Shown here: positions 11,074-19,886 of the stretch, piece after piece
Position numbering within the stretch: the first letter of the stretch is position 1
Layout of the letters: the number at the start of each line of letters is the position of its first letter
Notes under the pieces: generated by a model
Seen by the model: only the letters and a program-made list of their open reading frames with translations
The model's database searches: none
What the model was told of the DNA's origin: nothing
Program-made: the position numbers and the translations under genes
Assembly: GCF_030137545.1 (NCBI RefSeq)
Contig: NZ_JARUVL010000003.1
Location: 62,001 to 126,000 of the forward strand
Direction: 5' to 3'
DNA length: 64,000 nt
DNA from: Virgibacillus sp. LDC-1
GTDB taxonomy: Bacteria > Bacillota > Bacilli > Bacillales > Amphibacillaceae

Positions 11074-12429
11074 TCATTCGAAAGATAATTTATTTCGTTT
11101 TATAAAAGAGTGAGTTAATTTATTTCCCGCTTTATCCTTGCTTACAATACATATAGCTCCCTGTCTATGTCTTTTCGTACTTAAGATAACCTTTCTAAAG
11201 GTAGTTCTCCTTTTATGAGCTAGTGTTTTAATAAAGCTGCATTGAGCAAAGTAAAAGAAGCCATCTAACTGATGGAAGTTATCGGCCAACCTATAATAGG
11301 CTGCTATTTCATATAATTCTTTATTATACATGCGCAGGATGGTGACTTCTGACTTGTTGATGAGGTTGGGGCGATGCGTGCATTTATACCGCATGAGATC
11401 TCCATAGTTGTGTTTATTAGCGGCTTCCTGCAATTTCTTTTGCGGGATTTCTAAACGTATGCTTTGAGTGGTGTTTTTCTTTTTTATCGGATGTTGTTTT
11501 TTCATTTGACCTTTATTCTGTTCACGGCGAAGATGAAAACCAAGAAAAGGAATGGATTTATCGAAATGAATGATCTGTAAATTAGCAGGAATACAAAGCT
11601 TCTTCTCTAAATAATGATGAATAGTTTCGCTCGTGTTTTTGGAAAAGTATTTATGAGCAGCAATACCAATAACAAAATGATTATGATAACGCACATATTC
11701 CATTTCCAGAGCGTTGTTTGACTGTTTCATTTCCCTTTTAAGAAATTGATTCTCAATAAAACAATCGAACTGTCTTAGGAAAATGTCGGTTAGCAATAGG
11801 TAGAGTTTCTTATTATATATTGATCTACCGAAATTTGCAGGTGCTTTGGATTGCTTTAGCACACCATTTGCTACTGCATTGTGGATAAGAAGAAGAAAGC
11901 GTCGATCATTGATTTTTTTTGCAATACTTTGAACCACTTTTGCTGGGGTCAAATGGTCGTGCAAAGCTGTTATTTCCCCTTTCAAGCACCAATTTAATTC
12001 TTTCCAATTGTTTTTAATGCTAGAAAGTGCTGTATGTCTTCCGCTGCCGCTTCTACTTCCATGTGCATGCTCCGAGAATAGTGGATCATATACATTTGTT
12101 AGTATGATGCGAATTCCTTCTCCTACAAGCTCGTTTTCCCACATCACTTCATTAAGGACAGCTGTTTTTTTGTTCACTTTTAACTTCACACAATTATTTA
12201 CAGCACTAAAGCGAAATATTCCAGCCTTTAATTTTTCAATGAGTCCATCTATTTTCAGCATGTATGGAAAATCAAAACGTTTGCTACTCTCTTTTATTCC
12301 ATATAAATTTTCGTGTACTTTCAGCCACAATGCCTTGTGATACATGAGACGATAACAATCTGTAATGATGTAACCTTTTCGAGAGGCTTCCCTTATAACG
12401 TTTAACTGGTGAAATGGATTCTTTGCCAT
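11074..12429 (-). CDS. group II intron maturase with inactivated reverse transcriptase
   Basis: A 451-residue intron-encoded protein. Its start is set 8 bases after AAAGGAG. It aligns by eye to group II RT-maturases: LIEKLKAGIFRF, HAHGSRSGSGRHTAL, YVRYxxxFVIGI and FLGFHLRRE are present in order. The catalytic YADD is replaced by YHNH at residues 248-251. The first catalytic Asp motif (DIKGxFD) reads KGEITALHD. The RPLGIP and PQGSPLSP blocks are unrecognisable. The maturase X-domain (about 323-413) is well kept, with YNKELYEIAAYYRLADN and KTLAHKRRTT. The C-terminal HNH endonuclease domain is missing. There is no internal stop over 451 codons. It is inferred to help splicing only. Confidence 0.88.
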   Translation of the reverse strand: MAKNPFHQLNVIREASRKGYIITDCYRLMYHKALWLKVHENLYGIKESSKRFDFPYMLKIDGLIEKLKAGIFRFSAVNNCVKLKVNKKTAVLNEVMWENELVGEGIRIILTNVYDPLFSEHAHGSRSGSGRHTALSSIKNNWKELNWCLKGEITALHDHLTPAKVVQSIAKKINDRRFLLLIHNAVANGVLKQSKAPANFGRSIYNKKLYLLLTDIFLRQFDCFIENQFLKREMKQSNNALEMEYVRYHNHFVIGIAAHKYFSKNTSETIHHYLEKKLCIPANLQIIHFDKSIPFLGFHLRREQNKGQMKKQHPIKKKNTTQSIRLEIPQKKLQEAANKHNYGDLMRYKCTHRPNLINKSEVTILRMYNKELYEIAAYYRLADNFHQLDGFFYFAQCSFIKTLAHKRRTTFRKVILSTKRHRQGAICIVSKDKAGNKLTHSFIKRNKLSFE

Positions 12430-12996
12430 GTTCATGACTCCTTTCTAGTTAAAGTTCTCATCAGCCTGTCTCCCTTCCCCATGCTAAACTCATTACAAGC
12501 AAACGTTGAGTACTATGGAGACTCCGTTACCTTATGGAGTGTTCATAAAACAATGCTACAAATGTTATAATACTCGCACTTAGGTAATCCCTGCATTATC
12601 CATAATTTTAGTTGCGTGATGGTTAGGTATCCCTTTTGACGGTTTACTCTATTAGAGAATTGAAGGATAAACCTTACTATGGATGAGAAAGCAAAAGCTT
12701 TCATGGACGCTCAGACGATACGTCTCCATTTTATCCTCATTACCTGTTAGCTATCGTAGATAATGGCGCACCCATCGCTCATTCGCCTAGGATTCAAGCA
12801 GTATAGCTTTTACCGTACATCACTTGGTCTGAAGAACTGAATCGATATAGATAGCTTTATCGTCTATTCCCCTTTTCACATCATGCTTCGTTCCCTATTA
12901 GAGTTTCCTCGTAAAGTAAGATGCTGACCATAGAACATCGTAAGGAGTTCTAGATTTCTTATGAAACCGCTAAAATTATGCACCTTGCAGGCGCAC

Positions 12997-13545
12997 GCCG
13001 GAAGGGTGATTATGGGCAACAATAATTGATGCGGCGGATCGTTTGACTGCTTCACGATATACTTCGCGTGGATGTACAATCGAGGCGTTGAGGCTGCCGA
13101 TGAAAATCGTTTGTTGATGAATAATTTGGTTTTTCGTATTTAAAAATAAAGCAACAAAATGCTCCTGTGTTAAACTACGTAGTTCTTCCATCACATAGTT
13201 TGCCCCATCCTCAGGAGAACGGATTACATAACGTTCAATCGGCTTATATTGATTTAATCGCTTTCCTAGCTCTAAAGCAGACAATAGTAAAATCCCCTTT
13301 GCACTTCCGATACCTTTGATTGCTGTTAATTCTTCAATCGTTGCATTTTGAAGGAGCTTGATTCCTTCAAAATGCATGAGTACACGATTCGCAAGTGTCA
13401 TGACAGATTCTTCCTTTGTACCACTTCCAAGCAATATGGCAAGTAACTCTTGGTTGTTAAGATGATCCGGTCCATATTTCAAGAACCTTTCTCTCGGTCG
13501 ATCTTCTTTTGGTACATCTTTAATCATAATAGAAGCTGCTTTCAT
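12997..13545 (-). CDS. radC: DNA repair protein RadC, 5' exon (183 codons)
   Basis: Encodes residues 1-183 of RadC: the N-terminal helix-hairpin-helix-like region (IKGIGSAKGILLLSALELG at about 113-131) and the first half of the JAMM/MPN+ domain up to AHNHPSG, with H178 and H180. The group II intron begins at the next base. Without splicing, translation would add VRLQGA and stop at 189 residues, losing S188 and D191 of the metal site. The start ATG follows AGGAGG. RadC family members were once assigned to DNA repair; their biochemical role remains unclear. maf, usually adjacent upstream in Bacillus, is absent. Confidence 0.95.
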
Positions 13546-13635
13546 TTAATTCCCTCCTTTCTTAAGATAACTCGAGCATAGCGAAGGAATGAAAGACAGA
13601 CAACCTCCGATATTATGGTTGTACGATTTAAAAAT

Positions 13636-13668
13636 GCAAAAAAAAATAGATTTCCTATTAGAGAAATC
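13636..13668 (-). terminator. terminator after spoIIB
   Basis: Minus-strand hairpin with GATTTC/GAAATC arms, followed by about ten T residues, between spoIIB and radC. It implies that radC-mreB has its own promoter. Confidence 0.65.
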
Positions 13669-13727
13669 ATTTTATTACTAGAAAACATTATCTATAAACT
13701 AAAAGTCATTTCGTAACCTGCCAATTA

Positions 13728-14615
13728 TTAAGATGAACGGATAGAAGCATACTCCTTCCAAAGTTCTAATAAAAATGCTTGCCACCCTTTTTGATCAAGC
13801 TTACTCAGCTTATCTTGTTTAGCTTGGATTTTTTCCTGTAATGATATCAGCTTAGAGCCCTTATTCAATTGCTGTTCCATTAGTGCATTCCAATTATCTA
13901 CACTCACATTATCATCAGTAATAGAGGCAGCGGTTTGCTCCCAATGTTCGAAAAAGGACTGCAGCCATTGGTCTTCATCTGTCGTTAATTGCAGTACCTT
14001 TTCTTCAACCTGCCACGCTTTTATATACGTTTCAAATCCGTTTTCTTTCATACTGTCTGCGACCGTTTTTGCCTCCTGTTTCGTCGTTGCCAAGCCTACA
14101 AGCACATAAAAATTTGTATCTTTTTTCCAGCTAATTGCTGGGTAACCCGATTTTTCAAATTGCTTTCTTACCACATCAGCATTTTCTTGTTGAGAAAAGA
14201 CGCCACCCTGTAATACAAATGCGTTCATCTCACCAAAGCTAGCATCTATTAGATTCACTGCTTTTTTTTGTGAATCTCTTGATTTATTATCTGAATCAGA
14301 TGTTAGCGCTGCCGGCTGTTCGACAGCTGATGGTTTTTCTCCCATATTTCCGAACATATTTAACATAATAAACCCTAGCAATAATCCTACAGCTACTGCA
14401 GATATCGCGGATAACAAAAAAGGTTTTACGATTTTATTATTTGCTCTCTTTTTTGGGGGATGCTTTCTATTGCTGCTTTTTCTTATATAAGACGGAACCT
14501 CTTTATTATTTTCAGTAGAATCCGATTCGCCTTGAAATTTAGCAAACGTATTTTTGGCATTTTTTAAAACATCTTTTTGATTTAGTTTTACGACTACTGG
14601 TTTTTTTCTATTCAT
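13728..14615 (-). CDS. spoIIB: stage II sporulation protein SpoIIB-like SPOR protein
   Basis: A 295-residue protein. It has a basic cytoplasmic N-terminus (about 1-65), one transmembrane helix (about 66-90), a Ser/Asp-rich linker, and a SPOR-type peptidoglycan-binding domain (about 130-205, FVLQGGVFSQQENADVV to ENGFETYIKAW). A helical C-terminal segment follows. Position upstream of radC and domain order match SpoIIB, which localises to the sporulation septum and assists engulfment. Identification rests on synteny and architecture, since SpoIIB sequences diverge quickly. Confidence 0.82.
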   Translation of the reverse strand: MNRKKPVVVKLNQKDVLKNAKNTFAKFQGESDSTENNKEVPSYIRKSSNRKHPPKKRANNKIVKPFLLSAISAVAVGLLLGFIMLNMFGNMGEKPSAVEQPAALTSDSDNKSRDSQKKAVNLIDASFGEMNAFVLQGGVFSQQENADVVRKQFEKSGYPAISWKKDTNFYVLVGLATTKQEAKTVADSMKENGFETYIKAWQVEEKVLQLTTDEDQWLQSFFEHWEQTAASITDDNVSVDNWNALMEQQLNKGSKLISLQEKIQAKQDKLSKLDQKGWQAFLLELWKEYASIRSS

Positions 14616-14775
14616 TATAGTCCCCTCACTTCCTAGCTTGTCTTAAAGTTCACTCTAGCATAGGGCATATAAAAAGTAAGGGGAATATTGTCAAACTCGT
14701 ATCCTTTTTATTCTTCATAAATTCTAATCATTCTTGGAATTTCTCACTATTTGTCACGCTTCTTAAAAGATTTGT

Positions 14776-16515
14776 TCAGAACACATTCTCTTCCGTATCG
14801 TGCGAAAGAAATGCTACACGATTTCGACCTTTCTTCTTTGCGCCAATATAAAGTGCACGATCTGCATGTCGAACAAGATCACTTACTATCAAACCATGAT
14901 ATGGAAAACTAGAAACTCCAATACTAGCAGTAACTTGAATTGTTAAAGGCTTCTTTGCTGGTAACAAATGGTTTTGAATAGAAAAAGGGGTCGCCTCGAT
15001 TGTTTTTCGTACCGTTTCACCTATATTTATCGCTTCATTCGATTTTGTATTTAATAACAAAATCATAAATTCTTCTCCACCATATCGCCCGACAATTCCA
15101 TTTGCATCGATATGTGCTGTTAGTAGATTACTAATTTGACAAAGCACTTCATTTCCTGCCTCGTGTCCGTATGAATCGTTAATCAGTTTAAAGTGATCCA
15201 AATCAACAAGCAATAATGAAAATTCGTTCCCAGTATCAGTCGAATAACTTGCCTCAATTTTATGCTTCATAACATTTTCCATATATCGATAATTGAATAG
15301 CTTCGTAAGCGCATCTCTTTCGCTTCTCGTTTTTGTCACTTCATAATTTTTAGCATTTTCAATAGCAACTCCTAAATAGTTTGATAAAATATCTGCAATT
15401 CTAACATGCATGCTTTCATATTCTTTTTCTTTTGTTGATATACAGGTAAACACACCAATTACTTCTTTTTCATATTGAATAGGCATTGATAACACACTTT
15501 GCGTATGAGACGGAAATATTTGAATATCCTCATTTTTCCAATCCTTCTCTGATTGATAGACTAAGGGAAGCTTCATTTCCATTGTTTTCTTACTAAATGT
15601 CTCCTTCATATCCGGGGATAATGCTTCACTAGCTTCCATAAGGTCATTGTGCGAAAATGTAACAAGTTTCATAGCTTCATCCTTAGAAACTAAATAAATA
15701 TAAGCCGTATCATAAGGGAGTACCGATTTGATTTCCCGAAGAAACACGTCATATACTTCTCTTTCTTCAAGCCTTCGCGCTAACCGATGCCCAATATCTC
15801 CTGTTCGCTTCAAGTAATAGTTTATTTCTTTATAAAAGTATAGCAATTTCAAAATGACGGATATGCTAATATACGGTATCCCAATGAACAATAAGGCCCG
15901 TATTCCAATCGCTTCATAAAGTATATAAAGCGCGAAGCCAGTAGGAATAACTAGTAGAAATGAAAACAACTCCCACTTTAAACCACGGTCAAAAAAACGT
16001 GCGGATTGCCGATAAAAAAAACGCCGAACTAGATAACTAAAAAGATGGTTAAACGCAACGATAATGACGGCGTAAACGATAATCGCGATCATTTCAGTAT
16101 AACTTTGATATTGAGATTGCGCATACGTACCACCTAAAAGTTGATAAACAGAGGCAGCAAGTAAAGAACCGGCACTAAACAGAAGCATATTCAATGGTAT
16201 ACGATATATGACCTTCCTCTTAATACCTACCTTTAAAATAACAAATAAAACAGCAATTAAGGTGACGATAATTTCTACGAATAAGCCAAACGCTAGAAAT
16301 ACAGCAATACTAATTCCATTAATAAAAAAGATGGGAACACTATTAATTGTTAAAGGAAAAAAGGCAACAACAATAATAAAAAATGTAAATAAAGCAATAT
16401 CAGTGATATTACCTTGCAAATTTATAAAATAGAAATGGTAGGAAACCCATAATATTGCCGGCCAAAAAAGAAGCCAAGCAAACCAAAGTGCACTTATTTT
16501 CCATTTATCTACCAT
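14776..16515 (-). CDS. membrane-bound GAF-GGDEF diguanylate cyclase
   Basis: A 579-residue protein. The N-terminal third (about 1-230) has seven or so transmembrane helices. A GAF domain (about 250-390) and a C-terminal GGDEF domain (about 400-570) follow. The signature is intact as GRYGGEEF, with DLDHFKLINDSYGHEAGNEV upstream, so it should make cyclic di-GMP. The allosteric I-site RxxD five residues before GGEEF is absent (DANG), suggesting no product inhibition there. No effector gene lies nearby. It sits between folC and spoIIB; the ligand of the sensor part is unknown. Confidence 0.92.
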   Translation of the reverse strand: MVDKWKISALWFAWLLFWPAILWVSYHFYFINLQGNITDIALFTFFIIVVAFFPLTINSVPIFFINGISIAVFLAFGLFVEIIVTLIAVLFVILKVGIKRKVIYRIPLNMLLFSAGSLLAASVYQLLGGTYAQSQYQSYTEMIAIIVYAVIIVAFNHLFSYLVRRFFYRQSARFFDRGLKWELFSFLLVIPTGFALYILYEAIGIRALLFIGIPYISISVILKLLYFYKEINYYLKRTGDIGHRLARRLEEREVYDVFLREIKSVLPYDTAYIYLVSKDEAMKLVTFSHNDLMEASEALSPDMKETFSKKTMEMKLPLVYQSEKDWKNEDIQIFPSHTQSVLSMPIQYEKEVIGVFTCISTKEKEYESMHVRIADILSNYLGVAIENAKNYEVTKTRSERDALTKLFNYRYMENVMKHKIEASYSTDTGNEFSLLLVDLDHFKLINDSYGHEAGNEVLCQISNLLTAHIDANGIVGRYGGEEFMILLLNTKSNEAINIGETVRKTIEATPFSIQNHLLPAKKPLTIQVTASIGVSSFPYHGLIVSDLVRHADRALYIGAKKKGRNRVAFLSHDTEENVF

Positions 16516-16606
16516 TTCAGCTACCCTCTTTCCTAGAATCCTTATTTAAACATTACTTTATACCTAATGTTCATAACTTTATGATAACTTAACTATATCA
16601 TAAGTC

Positions 16607-17887
16607 CTATTTATTTACCAAGAATTCTCTGACTATTTTAATAAAATACAACGAACCACAAATAAATTGTGTGACATGAGGGTTATTGATGTTAATCGCT
16701 TCCTGCCAATTTTCCACAAATCGAATCTTGGGATCGTTTACAACTTCTTGTAATTCGCTCAATGATGCGGCTCGTTTGTGGTCAAATGTTGTTATTGTAA
16801 TCTCATCAAAATAAGGAAGCGCGGCAGAAATCATCGCATGGAGATTCTTGTCTCGGAATCCTGCAAACAACAGACACTTTGGTGTAGCAGCATATTGCCT
16901 TTCCACAGTTTGAAGGAAAGCTTGCATTCCCGCAGGATTATGGGCGCCATCTATTATAATATCCGGGTTGCAAGAGACATGTTCAAACCTTCCATTTAGA
17001 CATGACTCATGAAAGGATTGCACAGCGTTATCCCAGTCTAAGCGAATGCCGGAAGCTTGTAATTGCTTCAAAGCCATTAATGCCAAGGAAGCATTATTCA
17101 CTTGATAAAATGCCCCCTTTTTAATTGTTACGGTAGTTTTTAACGTACTCGTACTTTCACATTCCCAGAAAAATCGCAGCTCCTGTTCGTCTTGCGTTAT
17201 ATTCGAATAAGAAAACTCTTTATCCATTCTGAAAATTGACGCTTGCTTTTGATTCGCTTCGTTTTCAATTACTTGCAGAGCCTCCTCATTTATTTCTCCT
17301 GTAATTACAGGTCTATTTGTTTTAATAATTCCTGCTTTATGACTAGCTATCTCCGCAAGCGAATCTCCAAGAAAAGCCGTATGATCAAATGCAATATTTG
17401 TTATAATGGAAAGCACGGGAGTAAAACAATTTGTCGTATCTTCCCTTCCACCCATTCCTGCTTCTATTAATGCTAAATCAACGTGATCTGCAAAATACAG
17501 CATTGCCATAGCAGTAATGATTTCAAAAACGGTAGGATGCATGTTTTCTCTATCTAGCGTTTGAATAGCTGGATATAATGTCTCAAATAAAAATAAAAAT
17601 GTTGTTTCTGAAATAGGGGTACCATTATGTAAAATATGACCGGTAAGTCCCTCCATACTTGGTGAAGTAAACATACCAACCTGGTAGCCATTGGCAAGTA
17701 GCGCTCCATTTATATATTGCAAAGTTGAACCTTTCCCATTTGTACCAGCAATGTGAACAGCAGCTAGCTTATTTTGTGGATTTCCGACCAAGGCTAATAA
17801 ACGATTCACTCTTTCAAGTCCAGGTTTTATACCAAGTGTTTCTCTTTGTCTTAGAAACTGTGATAATTGATCAATATTCATACGCAT
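16607..17887 (-). CDS. folC: bifunctional folylpolyglutamate/dihydrofolate synthase
   Basis: A Mur-ligase-family ATP-dependent enzyme of about 426 residues that adds glutamate to folates. It shows the P-loop HIAGTNGKGSTLQYI near the N-terminus, the loop MGGREDTTN, and the C-terminal domain DGAHNPAGMQAF. The start is taken as the ATG of MRMNIDQL, which follows GAGTG; an upstream ATG would add six residues. In Bacillus folC commonly follows valS; here two ATP-grasp genes are inserted divergently between them. Confidence 0.95.
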   Translation of the reverse strand: MRMNIDQLSQFLRQRETLGIKPGLERVNRLLALVGNPQNKLAAVHIAGTNGKGSTLQYINGALLANGYQVGMFTSPSMEGLTGHILHNGTPISETTFLFLFETLYPAIQTLDRENMHPTVFEIITAMAMLYFADHVDLALIEAGMGGREDTTNCFTPVLSIITNIAFDHTAFLGDSLAEIASHKAGIIKTNRPVITGEINEEALQVIENEANQKQASIFRMDKEFSYSNITQDEQELRFFWECESTSTLKTTVTIKKGAFYQVNNASLALMALKQLQASGIRLDWDNAVQSFHESCLNGRFEHVSCNPDIIIDGAHNPAGMQAFLQTVERQYAATPKCLLFAGFRDKNLHAMISAALPYFDEITITTFDHKRAASLSELQEVVNDPKIRFVENWQEAININNPHVTQFICGSLYFIKIVREFLVNK

Positions 17888-18017
17888 TATCGTCACTCTT
17901 TTCATTCAATATGTAAGAAAGTATAGCATAATCACTTTAAAAAGGTTAACTGCTCAATCATTCGAGTTATATAGCCTAAAATTTATGATGAGCAGAAATA
18001 TAGAAAGGAAGTTAACA

Positions 18018-18914
18018 ATGAAGCCAACAGGATGGATAATATATAATGGAAACTTACGTGGAAATAAATTCAAGGATTATGCCGAAATGCTACAACAAGC
18101 TGCAGAAAAGAAAGGAAGCTTGGCCTATATCATCAAAAATAATGATCTTTCTGTCTTCCTTGATGGAAAAGAAAGCAAACTACTTCAAAAAGCAGCATTA
18201 GAAAAACCAGATTATGTTATTTTTACAGATAAGGATATTTATCTAGCAAAGCAATTAGAGCTACTCGGCATTCGAGTGTTTAATCGTGCTCAAACCATTG
18301 CAATGAGTGATGATAAAATTGCTACATATCAAGCGTTAGCGAGCAAAAATCTCCCTATCCCGAAAACAATCATTGCACCAAAAGCATTTCTGCAGCATGA
18401 TGCTAAAGCTTTCTTCAAGCTTGATACTATTGTACAACAGCTTGGCTTCCCAATGGTTGTCAAAGAGGCATTTGGTTCTTTTGGAGAGCAAGTATACTTG
18501 ATTGAATCGATGAGAGCGCTAGAACAGATTACGGAGCAGTTGCAAACAATACCTTTTGTGTTTCAGGAATTTATTTCCACAAGCTATGGCAAGGATATTC
18601 GTTTACAGGTAGTTGGAAATCGCGTAGTCGCTGCAATGAAGCGGATAGCTAAAGATGACTTCCGAGCAAACATTACTGCTGGAGGCGTGATGGAACCTTA
18701 TACACCTAGTGAAAAGGAAAAGCAGCTAGCGATTGCAAGCTCACAGGCAATCGGAGCGGATTTTGCAGGGGTTGATTTATTATTTGGCAAAGAGGATGCT
18801 TCTTACATATGTGAAATTAACTCGAATGCCCATATCCGCAATTTATTAGATTGTACCGGTGTTAATGTAGCGGATAAAATCATGGAATATATTTTCGAAA
18901 CGATATCCCATTAA
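18018..18914 (+). CDS. RimK-like ATP-grasp ligase (first of a pair)
   Basis: A 298-residue ATP-grasp enzyme. Visible motifs are an N-terminal preATP-grasp segment, the ATP-binding lysine in MVVKEAFGSFGEQVYLI (about 151-167), FQEFI, KDIRLQVVG, the DDFRANI..GG loop and the metal-binding GVDLLFG and CEINSNAHI. These are characteristic of RimK/LysX-type amino-acid ligases, which join an amino acid such as glutamate to a carboxyl group. The substrate is unknown. AAGGAAG lies just upstream of the chosen ATG; a longer start exists 11 codons earlier. It is divergent from folC and 14 bases ahead of a paralogue. Confidence 0.85.
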   Translation: MKPTGWIIYNGNLRGNKFKDYAEMLQQAAEKKGSLAYIIKNNDLSVFLDGKESKLLQKAALEKPDYVIFTDKDIYLAKQLELLGIRVFNRAQTIAMSDDKIATYQALASKNLPIPKTIIAPKAFLQHDAKAFFKLDTIVQQLGFPMVVKEAFGSFGEQVYLIESMRALEQITEQLQTIPFVFQEFISTSYGKDIRLQVVGNRVVAAMKRIAKDDFRANITAGGVMEPYTPSEKEKQLAIASSQAIGADFAGVDLLFGKEDASYICEINSNAHIRNLLDCTGVNVADKIMEYIFETISH

Positions 18915-18928
18915 GGAGATAGATTTAT

Positions 18929-19795
18929 ATGTATACTGCTTGGCTAATTTATAAAAAAATGGATGCAGCTGATAATCACGCTTATATCGAGTGGTTTAAA
19001 GAAGAAGCTAAAAAACAGGATATTCAATTGACCCTTGTATTGCGTGAAACAATGCAAATTGGTGTAGTTGAAAATGAACGCGCATTATTTATTGATTCTA
19101 CACGTGTAGAACTTCCAGATATCGCTATTGTTCGTACAGTTGAACCGTTATTAAATGAATTTCTTGAATCACTTGGAGTCACTGTTTTCAACTCTGCTAA
19201 GGTCGCTAAAATAGCTAATCATAAAGGATTAACCCATTTTGAGATTAGTAAGCTCGGCATTCCTATGGTTGATACCTTCTTTGTATCCAAGGAGATGTTA
19301 CAAAAGGAAAAACCTCCGATGCCCTTTCCTTTTGTAATAAAAGAAGTTGCTGGACGAGGTGGAAGGCACGTTTATTTAATAAAGAATATCGCTGAATGGG
19401 ATCAGCAGTTAAAGACGTTAGTTGGAAAAGAATGGATCATTCAACAAACGAATGTACAGAAAGGAAAGGATTTACGCGTCTTTATTGTAGGAAAAGACAT
19501 AATCGGTGCCGTTCTTCGAGAAAGCAGTCTAGATTTTCGCGCGAATTACAAGCTGGGCGGTACTGCTAGCTTGTACACGTTATCTAGAGAAGAAATCGCA
19601 ATGATTAATCCAATTATTTCACACTTCGATTTTGGCATGGTCGGTATTGACTTTTTAATTGGTAAAAATGACGAATTATTATTTAATGAAATTGAAGATG
19701 TTGTCGGCTCCAGAACATTAAGTGCTGTTAGTGATGTTAATATTTTGCGTACCTATCTATCCTTTATAAAGCGCACCATGGATAAGCAAATTTAA
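18929..19795 (+). CDS. RimK-like ATP-grasp ligase (second of a pair)
   Basis: A 288-residue paralogue of the gene before it, in the same transcript. Motifs include FVIKEVAGRGGRHVYLI (ATP lysine), WIIQQTNVQKGKDLRVF, DFRANYKLGG, GIDFLIG and the metal-binding FNEIEDVVGSRTL, where the usual EIN is changed to EIE. Retained ATP-grasp residues suggest it is active. The pair may act sequentially or as a heteromer; that is inference. AAGGAG lies before the ATG and a terminator follows the stop. Confidence 0.83.
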   Translation: MYTAWLIYKKMDAADNHAYIEWFKEEAKKQDIQLTLVLRETMQIGVVENERALFIDSTRVELPDIAIVRTVEPLLNEFLESLGVTVFNSAKVAKIANHKGLTHFEISKLGIPMVDTFFVSKEMLQKEKPPMPFPFVIKEVAGRGGRHVYLIKNIAEWDQQLKTLVGKEWIIQQTNVQKGKDLRVFIVGKDIIGAVLRESSLDFRANYKLGGTASLYTLSREEIAMINPIISHFDFGMVGIDFLIGKNDELLFNEIEDVVGSRTLSAVSDVNILRTYLSFIKRTMDKQI

Positions 19796-19800
19796 AACAC

Positions 19801-19846
19801 AAAAAAATCGCCCCTAATCGTTTATTCTAATAACGAGGGCGATTTT
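19801..19846. terminator. bidirectional terminator between ATP-grasp pair and valS
   Basis: Hairpin with arms AAATCGCCC and GGGCGATTT, with A-rich and T-rich flanks on both sides. It can end the plus-strand ligase transcript and the converging valS transcript. Confidence 0.9.
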
Positions 19847-19886
19847 CTGATGGAATGAAGAAGGTCAAAGTCCCTTCCCTACTATT

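Larger units (their letters stand above)
10792..12996 (-). mobile_element. group II intron inserted in radC
   Basis: A 2,205-bp group II intron in the same orientation as radC. The 5' end reads GTGCG (consensus GUGYG), directly after the radC codons for NHPSG. The 3' end reads CTACCCTAC, directly before the codons for DPTPS. A 34-nt domain V with a GAAA loop lies at 10853-10886. A domain VI with a likely bulged branch-point A at 10798 follows. A maturase-like ORF occupies the domain IV position. The 5' 570 bases upstream of the ORF should hold domains I-III and contain no other gene. The joined reading frame restores RadC exactly, so splicing is expected. The protein inside lacks reverse-transcriptase catalytic residues, so the copy is probably retro-immobile. 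Confidence 0.95.

Noticed and set aside
12876-13079. A 67-codon minus-strand frame across the intron 5' end
   Set aside because: It is out of the RadC frame and spans the exon/intron boundary; no start signal.
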